Below are positions 26,090 to 36,416 of a stretch of DNA of 64,000 bases, in pieces. The translations under genes were made by a program, and so were the position numbers. The notes under the pieces were generated by a model. The model had not been told where the DNA came from. It saw only the letters and a program-made list of their open reading frames with translations, and ran no database searches. Within the stretch, counting starts at the first letter, position 1; each line of letters opens with the position of its first letter. This DNA comes from Salaquimonas pukyongi (GTDB lineage: Bacteria; Pseudomonadota; Alphaproteobacteria; Rhizobiales; Rhizobiaceae). The stretch lies in assembly GCF_001953055.1 (NCBI RefSeq), contig NZ_CP019044.1, positions 248,001 through 312,000 of the forward strand, given 5' to 3'.

Positions 26090-27240
26090 CAGCCGAACGT
26101 CTTTCTCGGGTCGAAGGCATCGCGGACCGCTTCGCCGACAAAGATCAGCAGCGACAGCATCAGCGAGACCACGACGAAGACGGTCACACCGAGCCATGGT
26201 GCCTGCAGATTGTTCTTGCCCTGGGCAAGCAGTTCACCCAGGGAAGCCGAGCCCGGTGGCAGGCCAAGCCCGAGGAAATCGAGTGAGGTCAGCGTGGTGA
26301 TCGACCCGTTGAGGATGAAGGGCAGAAATGTCAGGGTTGCCACCATGGCATTGGGCAGCAGGTGTTTGAAGATGATCGTGCGGTTGCCCACGCCAAGCGC
26401 CCGGGCCGCGTTGACATATTCAAAATTGCGTGCCCGCAGGAATTCCGCCCGCACCACACCGACAAAACCTACCCAGGAAAACAGAAGCATGATGCCGAGC
26501 AAAATCCAGAAGCCGGGCGGCAGGATCGCAGCGATGATCAGCAGGATGTAAAGCACCGGCAGCGACGACCAGATTTCGATAAAGCGCTGGAACAGCAGAT
26601 CGGTCCACCCGCCGAAATAGCCCTGGATTGCGCCGGCTGTCACACCCACCACGGCAGAAAGGGCAGTCAGGATGAGGCCGAACAGAACCGATATGCGAAA
26701 ACCGTAAATGACCCGCGCCAGCACATCACGGGCCTGATCATCCGTGCCCAGCCAGTTCCAGTTGCCCAGATGGCAGGCCGGATCCTCCGCACCCAGTGCA
26801 TAGGCCTGACAGCGGGCCTCCTGGTCATAAAGCCATGAAGGCGCGGAAGGTGCCGGTTCGGGAACCTGGTTGTGCACCGTACGGTAGGAATAGCGTACCG
26901 GCGGCCAGATGGCCCAGCCGTTTTCCGCGATCGCTTCCTCGATCTCGATGATCTTGTAATCGGTCTGGGCAAGAAAACCGTCTTCTCCCAGCCAGTGCTC
27001 CTCGGGGTAATCCGTCAGGACCGGCGAATAAATGCCGCCCTTGAACCAGACCAGAATCGGCCGGTCATTGGCTAGAAATTCGGCAAACAGCGACAGTACG
27101 AAAAGAACAAGAAAAATCCACAGCGACCAGTAGCCCCGCTTGTTCGCCTTGAAGTTCTGCCACCGCCGCTGATTGAGCGGCGACAGGGCAATCCACGGGC
27201 GCCGGACCGGTGCCGCATCGATACGCGCCGCCGCCGTCAT
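26089..27240 (-). CDS. yejE: peptide ABC transporter permease YejE
   Basis: A 383-residue permease with an N-terminal membrane segment (residues 36-56), a periplasmic insert of about 100 residues, and a C-terminal BPD_transp_1 core with five helices and the EAA-type loop ([32 protein letters not shown]). The long periplasmic loop is typical of YejE. Its start overlaps the yejB stop by four bases (ATGA). Confidence 0.95.
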   Translation of the reverse strand: MTAAARIDAAPVRRPWIALSPLNQRRWQNFKANKRGYWSLWIFLVLFVLSLFAEFLANDRPILVWFKGGIYSPVLTDYPEEHWLGEDGFLAQTDYKIIEIEEAIAENGWAIWPPVRYSYRTVHNQVPEPAPSAPSWLYDQEARCQAYALGAEDPACHLGNWNWLGTDDQARDVLARVIYGFRISVLFGLILTALSAVVGVTAGAIQGYFGGWTDLLFQRFIEIWSSLPVLYILLIIAAILPPGFWILLGIMLLFSWVGFVGVVRAEFLRARNFEYVNAARALGVGNRTIIFKHLLPNAMVATLTFLPFILNGSITTLTSLDFLGLGLPPGSASLGELLAQGKNNLQAPWLGVTVFVVVSLMLSLLIFVGEAVRDAFDPRKTFG

Positions 27241-28340
27241 ACGCTCCTCGATTCAAAGTCGATGCGTGGATCGATCCAGGTATACAGCAGGTCCGACATC
27301 AGGCTGACGAAAAGCCCCAGCAGCGAGAAGATGAACAAGGTCGCAAACACCACCGGATAGTCGCGCTCGATGATCGAGCGGTAGCCCAGCAGGCCGAGGC
27401 CATCCAGCGAGAAGATGGTCTCGATCAGCAGCGAGCCGGAGAAGAATGCAGCGATAAAGGCACCGGGAAATCCGGCGATGACAATCAGCATCGCATTGCG
27501 GAAGACATGCCCGTATAGCACCTGGCGTTCGGTAAGTCCCTTGGCCCGCGCCGTCTGAACATACTGCTTGCGGATCTCGTCCAAAAACGAGTTCTTGGTC
27601 AAGAGCGTGGTCGTTGCAAAGGCCGCCAGCACCAGGGAAATGAGCGGCAATGTCAGATGCCAGAAATAGTCGGCAATCTTGCCGGCCAGCGATAATTCAT
27701 CGAAATTTTCGGACGTCAGTCCGCGCAGCGGAAACCAGTCGAGATAGGATCCGCCGGCAAACAACACGATCAGCAGCACGCCCACCAGAAAGCCCGGAAT
27801 GGCATAGGCAACGATAATGACGCCGCTGGTCCAGATATCGAACCGGCTGCCGTCGCTTATCGCCTTGCGAATGCCGAGCGGAATGGAAATCCCGTAGGCA
27901 ACCAGCGTGATCCACAGCCCCAGCGAGATCGACACGGGCATCTTTTCCTTGATGAGTTCGATAACGGAAATCTTGCGGAAATAACTTTCACCGAAATCGA
28001 ACCGCGCATAGTTCCACAACATCAGGAAATAGCGTTCGAGCGGCGGCTTGTCGAAACCGAACTGCTTTTCCAGCTTGTCGATGAATTCGGGATCAAGCCC
28101 CGCCGCGCCGCGGTATTTTGATGATCCGCCGCCACCCTGTTCGAACTGCTGGTCCTGGGAAAAGTCAGTGCCGCCGCCCGACAACCGGTCGGTAGCAGAC
28201 CCGCCCTGGCCGGAAAGCTGGGCAATCACCTGCTCCACCGGCCCGCCGGGCGCAAACTGCACCACGGCAAAGGTAATGGTCAAAATCCCGATAATGGTCG
28301 GGATCATCAACAGCAAACGCCTGAGGATATAGGCTCCCAT
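27237..28340 (-). CDS. yejB: peptide ABC transporter permease YejB
   Basis: A 367-residue permease. It begins [19 protein letters not shown], the typical DppB/YejB first helix, has a periplasmic Gly/Ser-rich stretch (residues 45-80) and the C-terminal permease domain with the EAA loop ([25 protein letters not shown]). It pairs with YejE to form the channel. It is 72 bases downstream of the second binding-protein gene. Confidence 0.95.
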   Translation of the reverse strand: MGAYILRRLLLMIPTIIGILTITFAVVQFAPGGPVEQVIAQLSGQGGSATDRLSGGGTDFSQDQQFEQGGGGSSKYRGAAGLDPEFIDKLEKQFGFDKPPLERYFLMLWNYARFDFGESYFRKISVIELIKEKMPVSISLGLWITLVAYGISIPLGIRKAISDGSRFDIWTSGVIIVAYAIPGFLVGVLLIVLFAGGSYLDWFPLRGLTSENFDELSLAGKIADYFWHLTLPLISLVLAAFATTTLLTKNSFLDEIRKQYVQTARAKGLTERQVLYGHVFRNAMLIVIAGFPGAFIAAFFSGSLLIETIFSLDGLGLLGYRSIIERDYPVVFATLFIFSLLGLFVSLMSDLLYTWIDPRIDFESRSV

Positions 28341-28412
28341 GCCTGGTGGTATACCCCGTCTTCATTGCCGGGAAACCCTTGTCCCCGCATTTTGAGCCTG
28401 CACTGCGTTCGG

Positions 28413-30311
28413 TCAGCGCAGTGCCTCGGCCTTCTCGCGATCAAGCCACCACAGCCTTTCCACCGGAAAGAAATAATCGGGCTTGGGTTCCTTCCAGCCG
28501 AATTCATCCCACATGGCGATGCGGTGATTCGGTGAATACCAATTTGGAATCCAGAAATGCTGGGCACGCAAGACCCTGTCCAGGGCTTTTACGGCCGTTA
28601 TCAGGGCTTGCCGGCTGCCGGCCTGCTCGATGACATCAATCAGCCGGTCCACGGCGCCGTCGCGTATTCCAGGATAATTGCGTGCCCCCGGGCGGCCGGC
28701 ACTATCGGAGTGAAAGAACTGTTTTAGCCCCTCGGCGCTTGGCGTTGCCCCGAAGGAGGCTGCAACGCCGACAATGTCGAAATCGAAACGCTCCAGCCTG
28801 GCCTGAAACTGCGAGGGATCGACAAGGCGGATTTCAGCAGCAATCCCGATGGTGCGCAGGTTCTCAACATAAGGCGCCAGCACCCTTTCGAAGACCTGCG
28901 CGCGGATCAGGAATTCGATGGTCAGCGGGTTTCCGCTCTCATCCACCAGCCTTCCGTTCTGCTTTTGCCAGCCGGCTTCCCGGAGCAGGCGTGTTGCGGT
29001 TCGGAGTGAAGCGCGGTTGTTGCCGCTGCCGTCGGTCTCCACCTGCCGTACTGCCTTGCCGAACACGCTTTCCGGCACCTTGCCGTCAAACGGCTTGAGC
29101 AGTTCAAGCTCCGCTTCGGAGGGGAGACCGCGTGCGGCGAATTCCGATCGCTCGAACATCGAGTGGGAACGCTCATAGGCACCGTAAAACAGGTTGCGGT
29201 TGGTCCATTCGAAATCAAAGGCAGCAGCAATGGCTTCCCGGGTGCGGGGATCGGCAAATTTCCCGCGCCGCGCATTGATCGCCCAGCCTTGCAGGCTGGG
29301 CCGGTTTTCGCCAGGCAGTTCAATGCGGACGACTTTCTTTTCCCTCGCTGCCGGAAAATCATACTCCGTTGCCCAGGTTTTCGAGGTGAACTCCTGCCGC
29401 CAGCGCACGACGCCCTTTTTGAATGCTTCGAAGGCAGGCTGCCGCTCACGAAAAAAATCGATCCGCAGCGTATCGAAATGATCGATACCTTTGGCAAAGG
29501 GAAGGTCCTTCGCCCAGTAATTTGCCACCCGCTCGTATTCGATGAACAGCCCCGTTGAAAAGCGGCTCACCTTCCAGGGTCCAGATCCCAGGGGGATTTC
29601 CATTACCTGGTCTTCAAGCGGAACTTTCTCGCAGAAGGCTTTGGAAAGGACCGGGACGGACTGCGCGACGGATAGAATGGCCCGGTCGGATTGTTCGCCG
29701 TTAAAGCGCAGTTCCACAGTGGCCTCATCCAGGGCAACGGCATCCTTCAGGTCCGCAAGATCGATGGACAGTTGCGGATGCCCCTTTTCCTTGATGGTCC
29801 GGTAGGAAAAAGCCACATCCTGCGCCGTCACCCGGCTGCCATCGTGAAAGCGCGCTTCAGGCCTTAGTTCAAAACGGTAGGCATTGCGGTCGGGCGAAAT
29901 CTCCACCGATCCGGCCAAAGCGCAATAGATTGCGTCCGGCTCGTCCCAGGCCCAGGCCATAAGGGAATCAAAACAGTATTCCATGCGCGGCGGGGCCTCG
30001 CCCCTGAGCACGAAACTGTTTAGCGTGTTGAAGGTCTGGGTGTTCTGGTTGTAGTACCAGTAGGAGGGCTGAAAGGCGAAGCGCCCGCCCTTGGGCGCAT
30101 CGGGCGCGGCGAAGCTGAAGTGCGAATAGTCCGGCGGATATTTCAGCTCTCCGAAAGAGGAAAGCCCGTGCAGCTTTACCCCGGTTGGATTGCCCGCAAG
30201 GGAAATGCCGGGAAGACTTGACGCCGCAAACAGTGCCGCGCCGCCCGCCGCCGTCTTGAGAAACTTCCGGCGAGTGAACGGCAGATGGCCAATTGGCACA
30301 CCTGCCTTCAT
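28413..30311 (-). CDS. yejA: YejA-type peptide-binding protein, Tat-exported (copy 1)
   Basis: A 632-residue SBP_bac_5 protein. Unlike its tandem partner it has a twin-arginine signal (FTRRKFLKTAAGGAALFAASSLPG), so it should be folded before export. The binding-protein body begins KLHGLSSFGELKYPPDYSHF and contains the family segment ARFHDGSRVTAQDVAFSYRTI. Its ATG overlaps the stop of copy 2 by four bases. YejA proteins deliver oligopeptides, including microcin C-like compounds and, in some rhizobia, murein or host peptides, to YejBEF; the ligand here is inference. Confidence 0.93.
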   Translation of the reverse strand: MKAGVPIGHLPFTRRKFLKTAAGGAALFAASSLPGISLAGNPTGVKLHGLSSFGELKYPPDYSHFSFAAPDAPKGGRFAFQPSYWYYNQNTQTFNTLNSFVLRGEAPPRMEYCFDSLMAWAWDEPDAIYCALAGSVEISPDRNAYRFELRPEARFHDGSRVTAQDVAFSYRTIKEKGHPQLSIDLADLKDAVALDEATVELRFNGEQSDRAILSVAQSVPVLSKAFCEKVPLEDQVMEIPLGSGPWKVSRFSTGLFIEYERVANYWAKDLPFAKGIDHFDTLRIDFFRERQPAFEAFKKGVVRWRQEFTSKTWATEYDFPAAREKKVVRIELPGENRPSLQGWAINARRGKFADPRTREAIAAAFDFEWTNRNLFYGAYERSHSMFERSEFAARGLPSEAELELLKPFDGKVPESVFGKAVRQVETDGSGNNRASLRTATRLLREAGWQKQNGRLVDESGNPLTIEFLIRAQVFERVLAPYVENLRTIGIAAEIRLVDPSQFQARLERFDFDIVGVAASFGATPSAEGLKQFFHSDSAGRPGARNYPGIRDGAVDRLIDVIEQAGSRQALITAVKALDRVLRAQHFWIPNWYSPNHRIAMWDEFGWKEPKPDYFFPVERLWWLDREKAEALR

Positions 30312-32185
30312 TGTTCGAGTTCCCGTTCTATGGCGGTGTCGATCCACACCGACCAGATGTCGAGACCGGAATAAAGCGGCTGGTTTTCGGGAATTTGCAG
30401 CTTGCGCCACCAGGCATACCACTGGTCCGGATTATGCCATTGCGGAATGGAGTAAAAGCCGAATTTCAGCAGGCGGTCGAGCGCCTTTGTCAGGGCAACC
30501 AGTTCCTCACGGTTTTCGGCAACGATAATGCGTTCCACCAATTCATCGATGACCGGGTCCGAAATGCCCGCAAGGTTGCGCCCGCCGGGCTTGTCGACAA
30601 TGCCGCTGGTCCAGTATTCGCGCTGCTCATTGCCGGGTGACAGCGATTGCAGGGTAACATTTGTCACCATGTCGAAATCGTAGTTGTCGACCCGGTTCTT
30701 GTACTGTGCTGCATCAACGATCCTGAGGGAAGCCGTGATGCCCAGCGGGCGAAGCTTTTCGATATAGGGCAGAACGATGCGTTCATCCACCGGACTTCGT
30801 CCGAGGAATTCGATGGTGAAAGGATTGCCGTTTCCGTCGACCAGTGTTCCTCCGGAAATATTGTAGCCGGCTTGCCTGAACAGTTTCAGCGCCGCGCGCT
30901 GCATTTTGCGGGTATCGGAAGGCGATTTGATCACCGGAAGCGTAAACGGCTCGACAAATATCCGCGCCTCGATGCGGCCGCGGTATTCTTCAAGAATCTG
31001 CAATTCACGGCCCTCAGGCAAGCCTTCCGACTGCAATTCGCCGCCTTCGAAATAGCTGTCGGTTCTCGTGTACAGATCGAAAAACAGCGTCCGGTTCATG
31101 GTCTCGAAATCGTAGAGAAGCGTCAGCGCTTCACGCACACGCTTGTCGGCGAATTGGTCGCGCCGTGTGTTGAAGTAGAGTGCCTGATGGGCTTCAGGTC
31201 CTTCGGTGGGAAACGCCTTGCGCAACACATCGCCCTTCTTGAAGGCCGGGAAGATGTATTCTTCCGCCCAGCGCTGGGAACGGTTTTCTGCCCACAGGTC
31301 TTCGATGCCGCCCTTCTTGAAGGCTTCCCAGGCTGCGGTCTGGTCGCTGAAATTGACATAGCGGATTTCATCGAAGTTAAACCGCCCCTTGCGTACGCCA
31401 AGATCGGCCGCCCAGTAATCCTTCACCCGTTCCCAGGTGATCGACTCACCGACCTTCATCTCCTTGACGCGATACGGGCCGGAGCCGAGAGGGATTTCAT
31501 CAAGCGGCTGGCTGATGTCGCGCGGTTTGCCGTCCGGCCCGTTCGCCGTCCACCAGTGTTTGGGCAATACCGGCAGATCGCCCATGATATGGGGGAGCTC
31601 GCGGTTGCCTTTGATGTCGAAGCGGAAGGTCACTTCCCGGTCGCCGGTTTTCTCCGCCGAAATCACATTGCGGTAATAGTTCGCATAAAGCGGCTGGACC
31701 GCTTTCAGTTTCTCCAGCGACCAGATGACGTCTTCCGGCGTGATCGGCTCTCCGTCATGCCATCGCGCTTTCGGGTTGAGCCGGTAGGTAGCCGAGGAGT
31801 AATCCGGCGGAAACCGGAAGGCTTCGGCAACCAGCCCGTAGGAGGCGCTCGGCTGGTCTACCGATTGCTCGAAAAGCGAATCCCAAAGGATGCCGCCGGT
31901 ATAGCTGAGACCGGGTGCGGCGCGGCCCCGCACGACGAACGGATTGAAAGAGTCAAAGCCGCCGGTGGAAGCCTGATTGAACCGGCCGCCTTTTGCAGCC
32001 TTCGGGTTCACATGGTCGTAATGGGGAAAGCCGGCCGGATATTTCAGATCACCAAACAGCGTATCACCGTGCTTCCATGCAGATTCTTCGCTTGTGTCCT
32101 GCGCAAGGGCTGTGCAGGCCATTGCCAAGGCTACCGCAACAAGGGCGGCGAAACTAACGGTGAGCAGTCTTGCGGCTCTTTTCAT
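30308..32185 (-). CDS. yejA: YejA-type peptide-binding protein, Sec-exported (copy 2)
   Basis: A 625-residue SBP_bac_5 protein with an ordinary Sec signal peptide (MKRAARLL, hydrophobic core, ends TALAQ). The body runs parallel to copy 1 (DTLFGDLKYPAGFPHYDHVNP, ARWHDGEPITPEDVIWSLEKL, FNTRRDQFADKRVREALTLLYDFE), so the two are an old tandem duplication now well diverged. ATG 32185 has GGAGGAAT about 12 bases upstream; an alternative start at 32209 would swallow that site. First gene of the yej operon, behind the divergent/adjacent cycM terminator. Confidence 0.93.
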   Translation of the reverse strand: MKRAARLLTVSFAALVAVALAMACTALAQDTSEESAWKHGDTLFGDLKYPAGFPHYDHVNPKAAKGGRFNQASTGGFDSFNPFVVRGRAAPGLSYTGGILWDSLFEQSVDQPSASYGLVAEAFRFPPDYSSATYRLNPKARWHDGEPITPEDVIWSLEKLKAVQPLYANYYRNVISAEKTGDREVTFRFDIKGNRELPHIMGDLPVLPKHWWTANGPDGKPRDISQPLDEIPLGSGPYRVKEMKVGESITWERVKDYWAADLGVRKGRFNFDEIRYVNFSDQTAAWEAFKKGGIEDLWAENRSQRWAEEYIFPAFKKGDVLRKAFPTEGPEAHQALYFNTRRDQFADKRVREALTLLYDFETMNRTLFFDLYTRTDSYFEGGELQSEGLPEGRELQILEEYRGRIEARIFVEPFTLPVIKSPSDTRKMQRAALKLFRQAGYNISGGTLVDGNGNPFTIEFLGRSPVDERIVLPYIEKLRPLGITASLRIVDAAQYKNRVDNYDFDMVTNVTLQSLSPGNEQREYWTSGIVDKPGGRNLAGISDPVIDELVERIIVAENREELVALTKALDRLLKFGFYSIPQWHNPDQWYAWWRKLQIPENQPLYSGLDIWSVWIDTAIERELEQ

Positions 32186-32304
32186 AGGTGTTCTTATTCC
32201 TCCGTTCATGCAGCGCGGTACCCTTGCATGACTCTAGGTTTGTTGATGACATGAGGCAACAAAGGGAGGAGTCAATTTCCGGTGACGGTGCCTTCGGTCA
32301 ACAA

Positions 32305-32330
32305 AAAAGCCGGGCAAAAACCCGGCTTTT
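32305..32330 (-). terminator. rho-independent terminator of cycM
   Basis: AAAAGCCGGG / CCCGGCTTTT 10-bp perfect stem with loop CAAAAA; T-runs on both sides. It lies 23 bases after the cycM stop, and upstream of the yej operon on the same strand, so it isolates the two. Confidence 0.92.
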
Positions 32331-32352
32331 AAGTGCATCGATATTGGGCCGG

Positions 32353-32901
32353 TCAGGAACCGGGCAGCGGCTCAGGGCTGTCGGCATGGGTGCGCAGCCA
32401 GCCAACAAGATTGGCGCGGTCTTCCGTCTTCTTCAGACCTGCAAAGCCCATCGCAGTGCCTTTGACATGCGACTTGGGCTTGAATAGGAAACCGTTGAGC
32501 TCTTCGTAGGTCCACGTTTTTCCGGCACCGTACTCTTTCAGCGCAGCAGAGTATTTGAAATCCTTTGCGGCGATCGGCCCTCCGACGGTGTTGTAGAGGT
32601 TGGGGCCGACCTTGTTGGCACCGCCACTCTCATATGTGTGGCAGGAGGCGCATTTTTTGAAAACCGCTTCGCCAGCCCCCAGGTCGGCACTTGCCAGAAG
32701 CGGCTCGATGGGATCGTAGGCAGGTCCGGCATCAGCCGTTTCGCCACCGCCGGTTTCCCCTTCCGCAGCCGCGATCTCATAACCGGCCTGTTCCGGCACT
32801 TCCGCATGAAACAGGCTTTCGCTGAGAATGGACAGGGAAAACAGCACGAAAACCGTGCCGAGAAAGACCATTGCCACCTGGTTGAAACGAAACGAATCCA
32901 T
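32353..32901 (-). CDS. cycM: membrane-anchored cytochrome c (CycM type)
   Basis: A 182-residue class I cytochrome c with an uncleaved N-terminal membrane helix (residues 8-28), an acidic Gly-rich linker (40-70) and the haem domain: CASCH with Cys84, Cys87 and His88, and the axial Met in GTAMGFAG near residue 143. CycM in Bradyrhizobium passes electrons from the bc1 complex to the aa3 oxidase. I start at the ATG at 32899-32901 because it gives the family N-terminus MDSFRFN and GAGG lies nine bases upstream. Confidence 0.93.
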   Translation of the reverse strand: MDSFRFNQVAMVFLGTVFVLFSLSILSESLFHAEVPEQAGYEIAAAEGETGGGETADAGPAYDPIEPLLASADLGAGEAVFKKCASCHTYESGGANKVGPNLYNTVGGPIAAKDFKYSAALKEYGAGKTWTYEELNGFLFKPKSHVKGTAMGFAGLKKTEDRANLVGWLRTHADSPEPLPGS

Positions 32902-33090
32902 CTTCATGAACCTCATTTATTCCGGCAAACCACACCGTTTACGGCATCAAGGTGCCGACGCACATAAATCGCGCAAACCACTAATCGGTTTGCGCACGAC
33001 TTGCAACGCCTGTATTGGATCATCCAATGAGACTTTTTGCCACCGAAATGCGGGTTTTCCGCAATATACCGCCGGTCAGGCCGCATCGCG

Positions 33091-33819
33091 ATGGATGACA
33101 CACTCGTTCTGATCCCCGCCCGCATGGCATCGACCCGCCTGCCCGGAAAACCACTTGCCGACATCAATGGCAGGGCAATGATCCTTCACGTTCTCGACCG
33201 GGCGCGGGAGGCTGGCATAGGGCGCCCGGTGATCTGCACCGACAGCGCGGAAATCGCCGCGGAAGTGACCGGTGATGGCGGCGAGGCCGTGATGACCCGC
33301 AGCGACCATCCCTCTGGCTCCGACCGTATCCATGAAGCTCTGAAAGCCCTTGATCCTGGCGGCAAGGTGCGTTTCGTCATCAATGTACAGGGGGATTTGC
33401 CCACCATCGACCCGGCGCTGATCCGTGAAAGCGTGGCGCCGCTGAAGGAGGGGCAGGCCGACATCGCAACCCTGGCTACCGAAATTGCCGATGAGGCCGA
33501 GAAAACCAATCCGAACGTCGTCAAGGCAGTCGGAACACCAATCGGCGAAAACCGGTTGCGGGCACTTTATTTCACACGGGCAACGGCGCCATCGGGCGGC
33601 GGGCCGCTCTATCACCATATCGGGCTGTACGCTTACCGCCGTGCGGCGCTTGAAAAATTCGTTGCCTTGTCGCCTTCGCCGCTGGAGCGCCGTGAGCGGC
33701 TGGAGCAATTGCGGGCTTTGGAAAACGGCATGCGCATCGACATTGCGATTGTCGCAACAGCGCCGCTTGGCGTTGACACGCCTGAAGACCTTGAAAAGGC
33801 CAGGCTGGCCCTGGGCTGA
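33091..33819 (+). CDS. kdsB: 3-deoxy-manno-octulosonate cytidylyltransferase
   Basis: A 242-residue CMP-Kdo synthetase activating Kdo for lipid A-core LPS synthesis. The nucleotide-binding start [15 protein letters not shown] is at residues 8-22, followed by [10 protein letters not shown] and [18 protein letters not shown] 33091 gives the correct N-terminus; upstream in-frame sequence from 33037 has no support. Divergent from cycM, and followed after about 105 bases by pheA, the usual rhizobial order. Confidence 0.94.
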   Translation: MDDTLVLIPARMASTRLPGKPLADINGRAMILHVLDRAREAGIGRPVICTDSAEIAAEVTGDGGEAVMTRSDHPSGSDRIHEALKALDPGGKVRFVINVQGDLPTIDPALIRESVAPLKEGQADIATLATEIADEAEKTNPNVVKAVGTPIGENRLRALYFTRATAPSGGGPLYHHIGLYAYRRAALEKFVALSPSPLERRERLEQLRALENGMRIDIAIVATAPLGVDTPEDLEKARLALG

Positions 33820-33925
33820 TTGAAGTTTTGCAGCCGGTTCACCTTGCATTGGCTCCGTGGAGATTGCCTCGCGGCCTGTTTGTCTCTATGCGGTCGGCAG
33901 GAAAAACACATGTCGGACTGAAACG

Positions 33926-34774
33926 ATGAAAACGGACAAAACGCGCACCGGCAAGATCGGCTTTCAGGGCGCCCAGGGCGCCAATTCGGAAATCGCCAGC
34001 CGGCAGGTATTTCCGAAGATGGAGCCGTTGCCCTTCGACACGTTCGAGGACGTTTTCAATGCGCTGGACGCCGGCAAGATAAACCTCGCCATGATCCCGA
34101 TCGAAAACTCGCTCGCCGGCAGGGTGGCCGACATCCACCATTTGATGCCCCAGCACGAAACATGGATCATCGGCGAGCACTTCCTGCCCATCCGCTTCAA
34201 TTTGATGGCGCTGCCGGGCGTGGAAATCCGCGACATCAAGACAGTCTACAGCCACGTCCACGCATTGGGCCAATGCCGCAAGATCATACGCAAGCACCGC
34301 TGGAAGGCGGAAGTGGGCGGGGACACGGCAGGCTCCGCAAAGCTCGTTGCCGAACGCGGCGACCGTACCATTGCCGCCCTTGCTCCGGCGCTCGCGGCCG
34401 ATATTTATGGCCTTGATACACTGGCAGCTGATGTTGAGGACGAGGCGCACAACACAACGCGGTTTCTCATTCTTTCCAAGAAGAAGGAACTGGCGCCGTC
34501 AGGCCGGAAGCCGGTGATCACCACTTTCCTGTTTCAGGTGCGCAATATTCCCGCTGCCCTTTACAAGGCGATGGGCGGATTTGCCACCAACGGTGTCAAC
34601 ATGACCAAACTGGAAAGCTATCAGCTCGGCGGCGCCTTTACCGCGACCCAGTTTTACGCCGATATTGAGGGTCATCCCGATGAAGTGCCGGTAAAAAACG
34701 CCCTGGAGGAACTGCAGTTCTTCTGCGACAAATTCCGCATTCTCGGGATTTATCCCAAGGATGGCGAGCGCTGA
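33926..34774 (+). CDS. pheA: prephenate dehydratase
   Basis: A 282-residue enzyme of phenylalanine synthesis without a chorismate mutase part. The catalytic region has the QGAQGANSE start, IPIENSLAGRV and the TTRF motif at residues 177-180; an ACT regulatory domain covers about residues 195-275. In it the phenylalanine-binding ESRP motif reads ESYQ, a form common in Alphaproteobacteria. ATG 33926 starts directly before the first strand. Confidence 0.94.
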   Translation: MKTDKTRTGKIGFQGAQGANSEIASRQVFPKMEPLPFDTFEDVFNALDAGKINLAMIPIENSLAGRVADIHHLMPQHETWIIGEHFLPIRFNLMALPGVEIRDIKTVYSHVHALGQCRKIIRKHRWKAEVGGDTAGSAKLVAERGDRTIAALAPALAADIYGLDTLAADVEDEAHNTTRFLILSKKKELAPSGRKPVITTFLFQVRNIPAALYKAMGGFATNGVNMTKLESYQLGGAFTATQFYADIEGHPDEVPVKNALEELQFFCDKFRILGIYPKDGER

Positions 34775-35443
34775 TCACCACGCAAGCAGTTTGCGGTCGC
34801 GAAAGAACCCGCCCGTTGGCCCGTCTTTGCCGAGCGTTGCCAGCCAGATCGCTGTGTCCGCGCCCTCTTGCGGCGTACGCGGCGCAGCGCTCCCGCCCAT
34901 GCGCGTATGCACCCAACCCGGGCACATGGCGTTGATCTTGATGGTTTCAGGCAGTTCACGGGAAAGCGCCAGCGTCAGCGCATTGAGTGCGGCCTTGTGC
35001 ACCCCATAGGCGCCGGGCCCGCCGAGCCCCTGACTAAAGGCGCCCCAGTCAGAGGAGAGATTGACGATCCTTCCCCAGCCTGCCTTGCGCATGTGCGGTG
35101 CGCACAGCCGGCACAACTGATAGGGTGCTTCCAGTATCACCGCCAGTGATGTTGCCCAGTCTTCTGGATGGTCGATCATCGGCCGGTTGAACAGTACACC
35201 GGCATTGTTGACCAGAATGTCCACACCGCCGGTCTTTGAGAGCACTGCCTCAAACCTGTCTGCTGATTCAAGATCAAGATGAACGGCTTCCACGCCGGCT
35301 TTCTCCGCCGCCTGCCGGCCAAGTTCAAGGTCCCTTGCACCGATTATCACCCGGCAGCCCTCTGCCTTCAGCCCCTCAGCAATGGCAAGGCCGATGCCGC
35401 GGTTTGCTCCGGTGACCAGCGCCGTCTTGCCGGATACATCCAT
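34775..35443 (-). CDS. short-chain dehydrogenase/reductase
   Basis: A 222-residue classical SDR. Cofactor motif TGANRGIG at residues 11-18, NNAG at 79-82, catalytic Ser130/131, Tyr146 and Lys150 (AYGVHK). The substrate cannot be assigned. AGGAG lies about ten bases before the ATG at 35441-35443. It is the last gene of an apparent HIT-nudC-SDR run on the minus strand, and its stop abuts the convergent pheA stop with no gap. Confidence 0.88.
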   Translation of the reverse strand: MDVSGKTALVTGANRGIGLAIAEGLKAEGCRVIIGARDLELGRQAAEKAGVEAVHLDLESADRFEAVLSKTGGVDILVNNAGVLFNRPMIDHPEDWATSLAVILEAPYQLCRLCAPHMRKAGWGRIVNLSSDWGAFSQGLGGPGAYGVHKAALNALTLALSRELPETIKINAMCPGWVHTRMGGSAAPRTPQEGADTAIWLATLGKDGPTGGFFRDRKLLAW

Positions 35444-35456
35444 CAGCTCGTTTCTC

Positions 35457-36416
35457 CTACCCTGCTTCAACCCAGGCCTTGATCAGGGCATGGGCAATGG
35501 CCCGTGTCGGCGGGCACCTGACGCCTTCGGGATGCGTTTCGGCGATCATCTGGCGAACGTCCTGACGGGAAAACCAGCGGCAATCCTCCAATTCGTCCTG
35601 CTGAAAGGTGATGTTCTCCGACACCGCCTCGCAATGCACGCCGATCATCAGCGAGTGTGGGAACGGCCAGGGCTGGCTTGCAAAATAGCGCACGCGCCGC
35701 ACCAAAACACCGGATTCTTCCAGGGTTTCGCGCCGCACCGCATCTTCAATGGTTTCACCCGGTTCCACAAAGCCCGCCAGTGTCGAATACCATCCTTCCG
35801 GAAAATGCGGCGAGCGGCCAAGCAGGCACTTGTTACCGCGCACTGCCAGCATGATGACAACCGGATCGGTGCGCGGAAACACCGTGTGATGGCATTTGGT
35901 ACAGGAAATCCGATAACCGCCGATTTCGGTTCTGGTGGGGCTTCCACATCTGCCGCAGAAGCGATGCACGGATATCCAGTGCAACAGGCTGCCGCCCTGG
36001 GCGATCGCGCCCATGTCTTCTTCTCTCACCGAGGATGAATAAAGCAGGGAGCGGAAATCGTAGAGCCTGTAAGGGTCGGTCAGGCATTCTTCGGCAATCC
36101 TCGCCTGCAAGGCAATGCGCGGGCCGTCACCGACATGGCCAAGCAATACACCGTCTTGCGGTTTGCCGCCCCACCGGCGCGCTTCTTCAAGATCGAAAAG
36201 GACACGGGATTCTGCCCCCTTGTCGATCAGCACCTTGTTGCCGCTGTAAAGATAGAAACGGCATCCGGTTTCGGCCAGCGCTGCATTGAGCGTTGTTTCG
36301 TCCCTGTTCTCGGCATCGCGCACAAGCTCGTTCCGGCCAAAGCCAACGAAGTGGGACGGCTCGGGAAAGGCCGTGTTGAAAAACGGGTCGCTGGACAGCT
36401 TGTCAGGGGCGGGCAC
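35457..36416 (-). CDS. nudC: NAD(H) diphosphatase
   Basis: A 319-residue Nudix hydrolase of the NudC type, which cuts NADH to NMNH and AMP and removes NAD caps from RNA in E. coli. The zinc ribbon CGRC...CTKC precedes the Nudix box (starts GFVEPGETIEDAVRRETLEE), followed by the NudC hallmark SQPWPFPHS. I favour the GTG at 36414-36416, which overlaps the end of the HIT gene by 14 bases and gives normal length; an ATG at 36467 is the alternative. Confidence 0.9.
   Translation of the reverse strand: MPAPDKLSSDPFFNTAFPEPSHFVGFGRNELVRDAENRDETTLNAALAETGCRFYLYSGNKVLIDKGAESRVLFDLEEARRWGGKPQDGVLLGHVGDGPRIALQARIAEECLTDPYRLYDFRSLLYSSSVREEDMGAIAQGGSLLHWISVHRFCGRCGSPTRTEIGGYRISCTKCHHTVFPRTDPVVIMLAVRGNKCLLGRSPHFPEGWYSTLAGFVEPGETIEDAVRRETLEESGVLVRRVRYFASQPWPFPHSLMIGVHCEAVSENITFQQDELEDCRWFSRQDVRQMIAETHPEGVRCPPTRAIAHALIKAWVEAG

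Noticed and set aside
30647-32254. Plus-strand open frame of 535 codons opposite the second yejA
   Set aside because: The reverse strand encodes a well-formed binding protein with signal peptide; the open frame is a codon-bias shadow.
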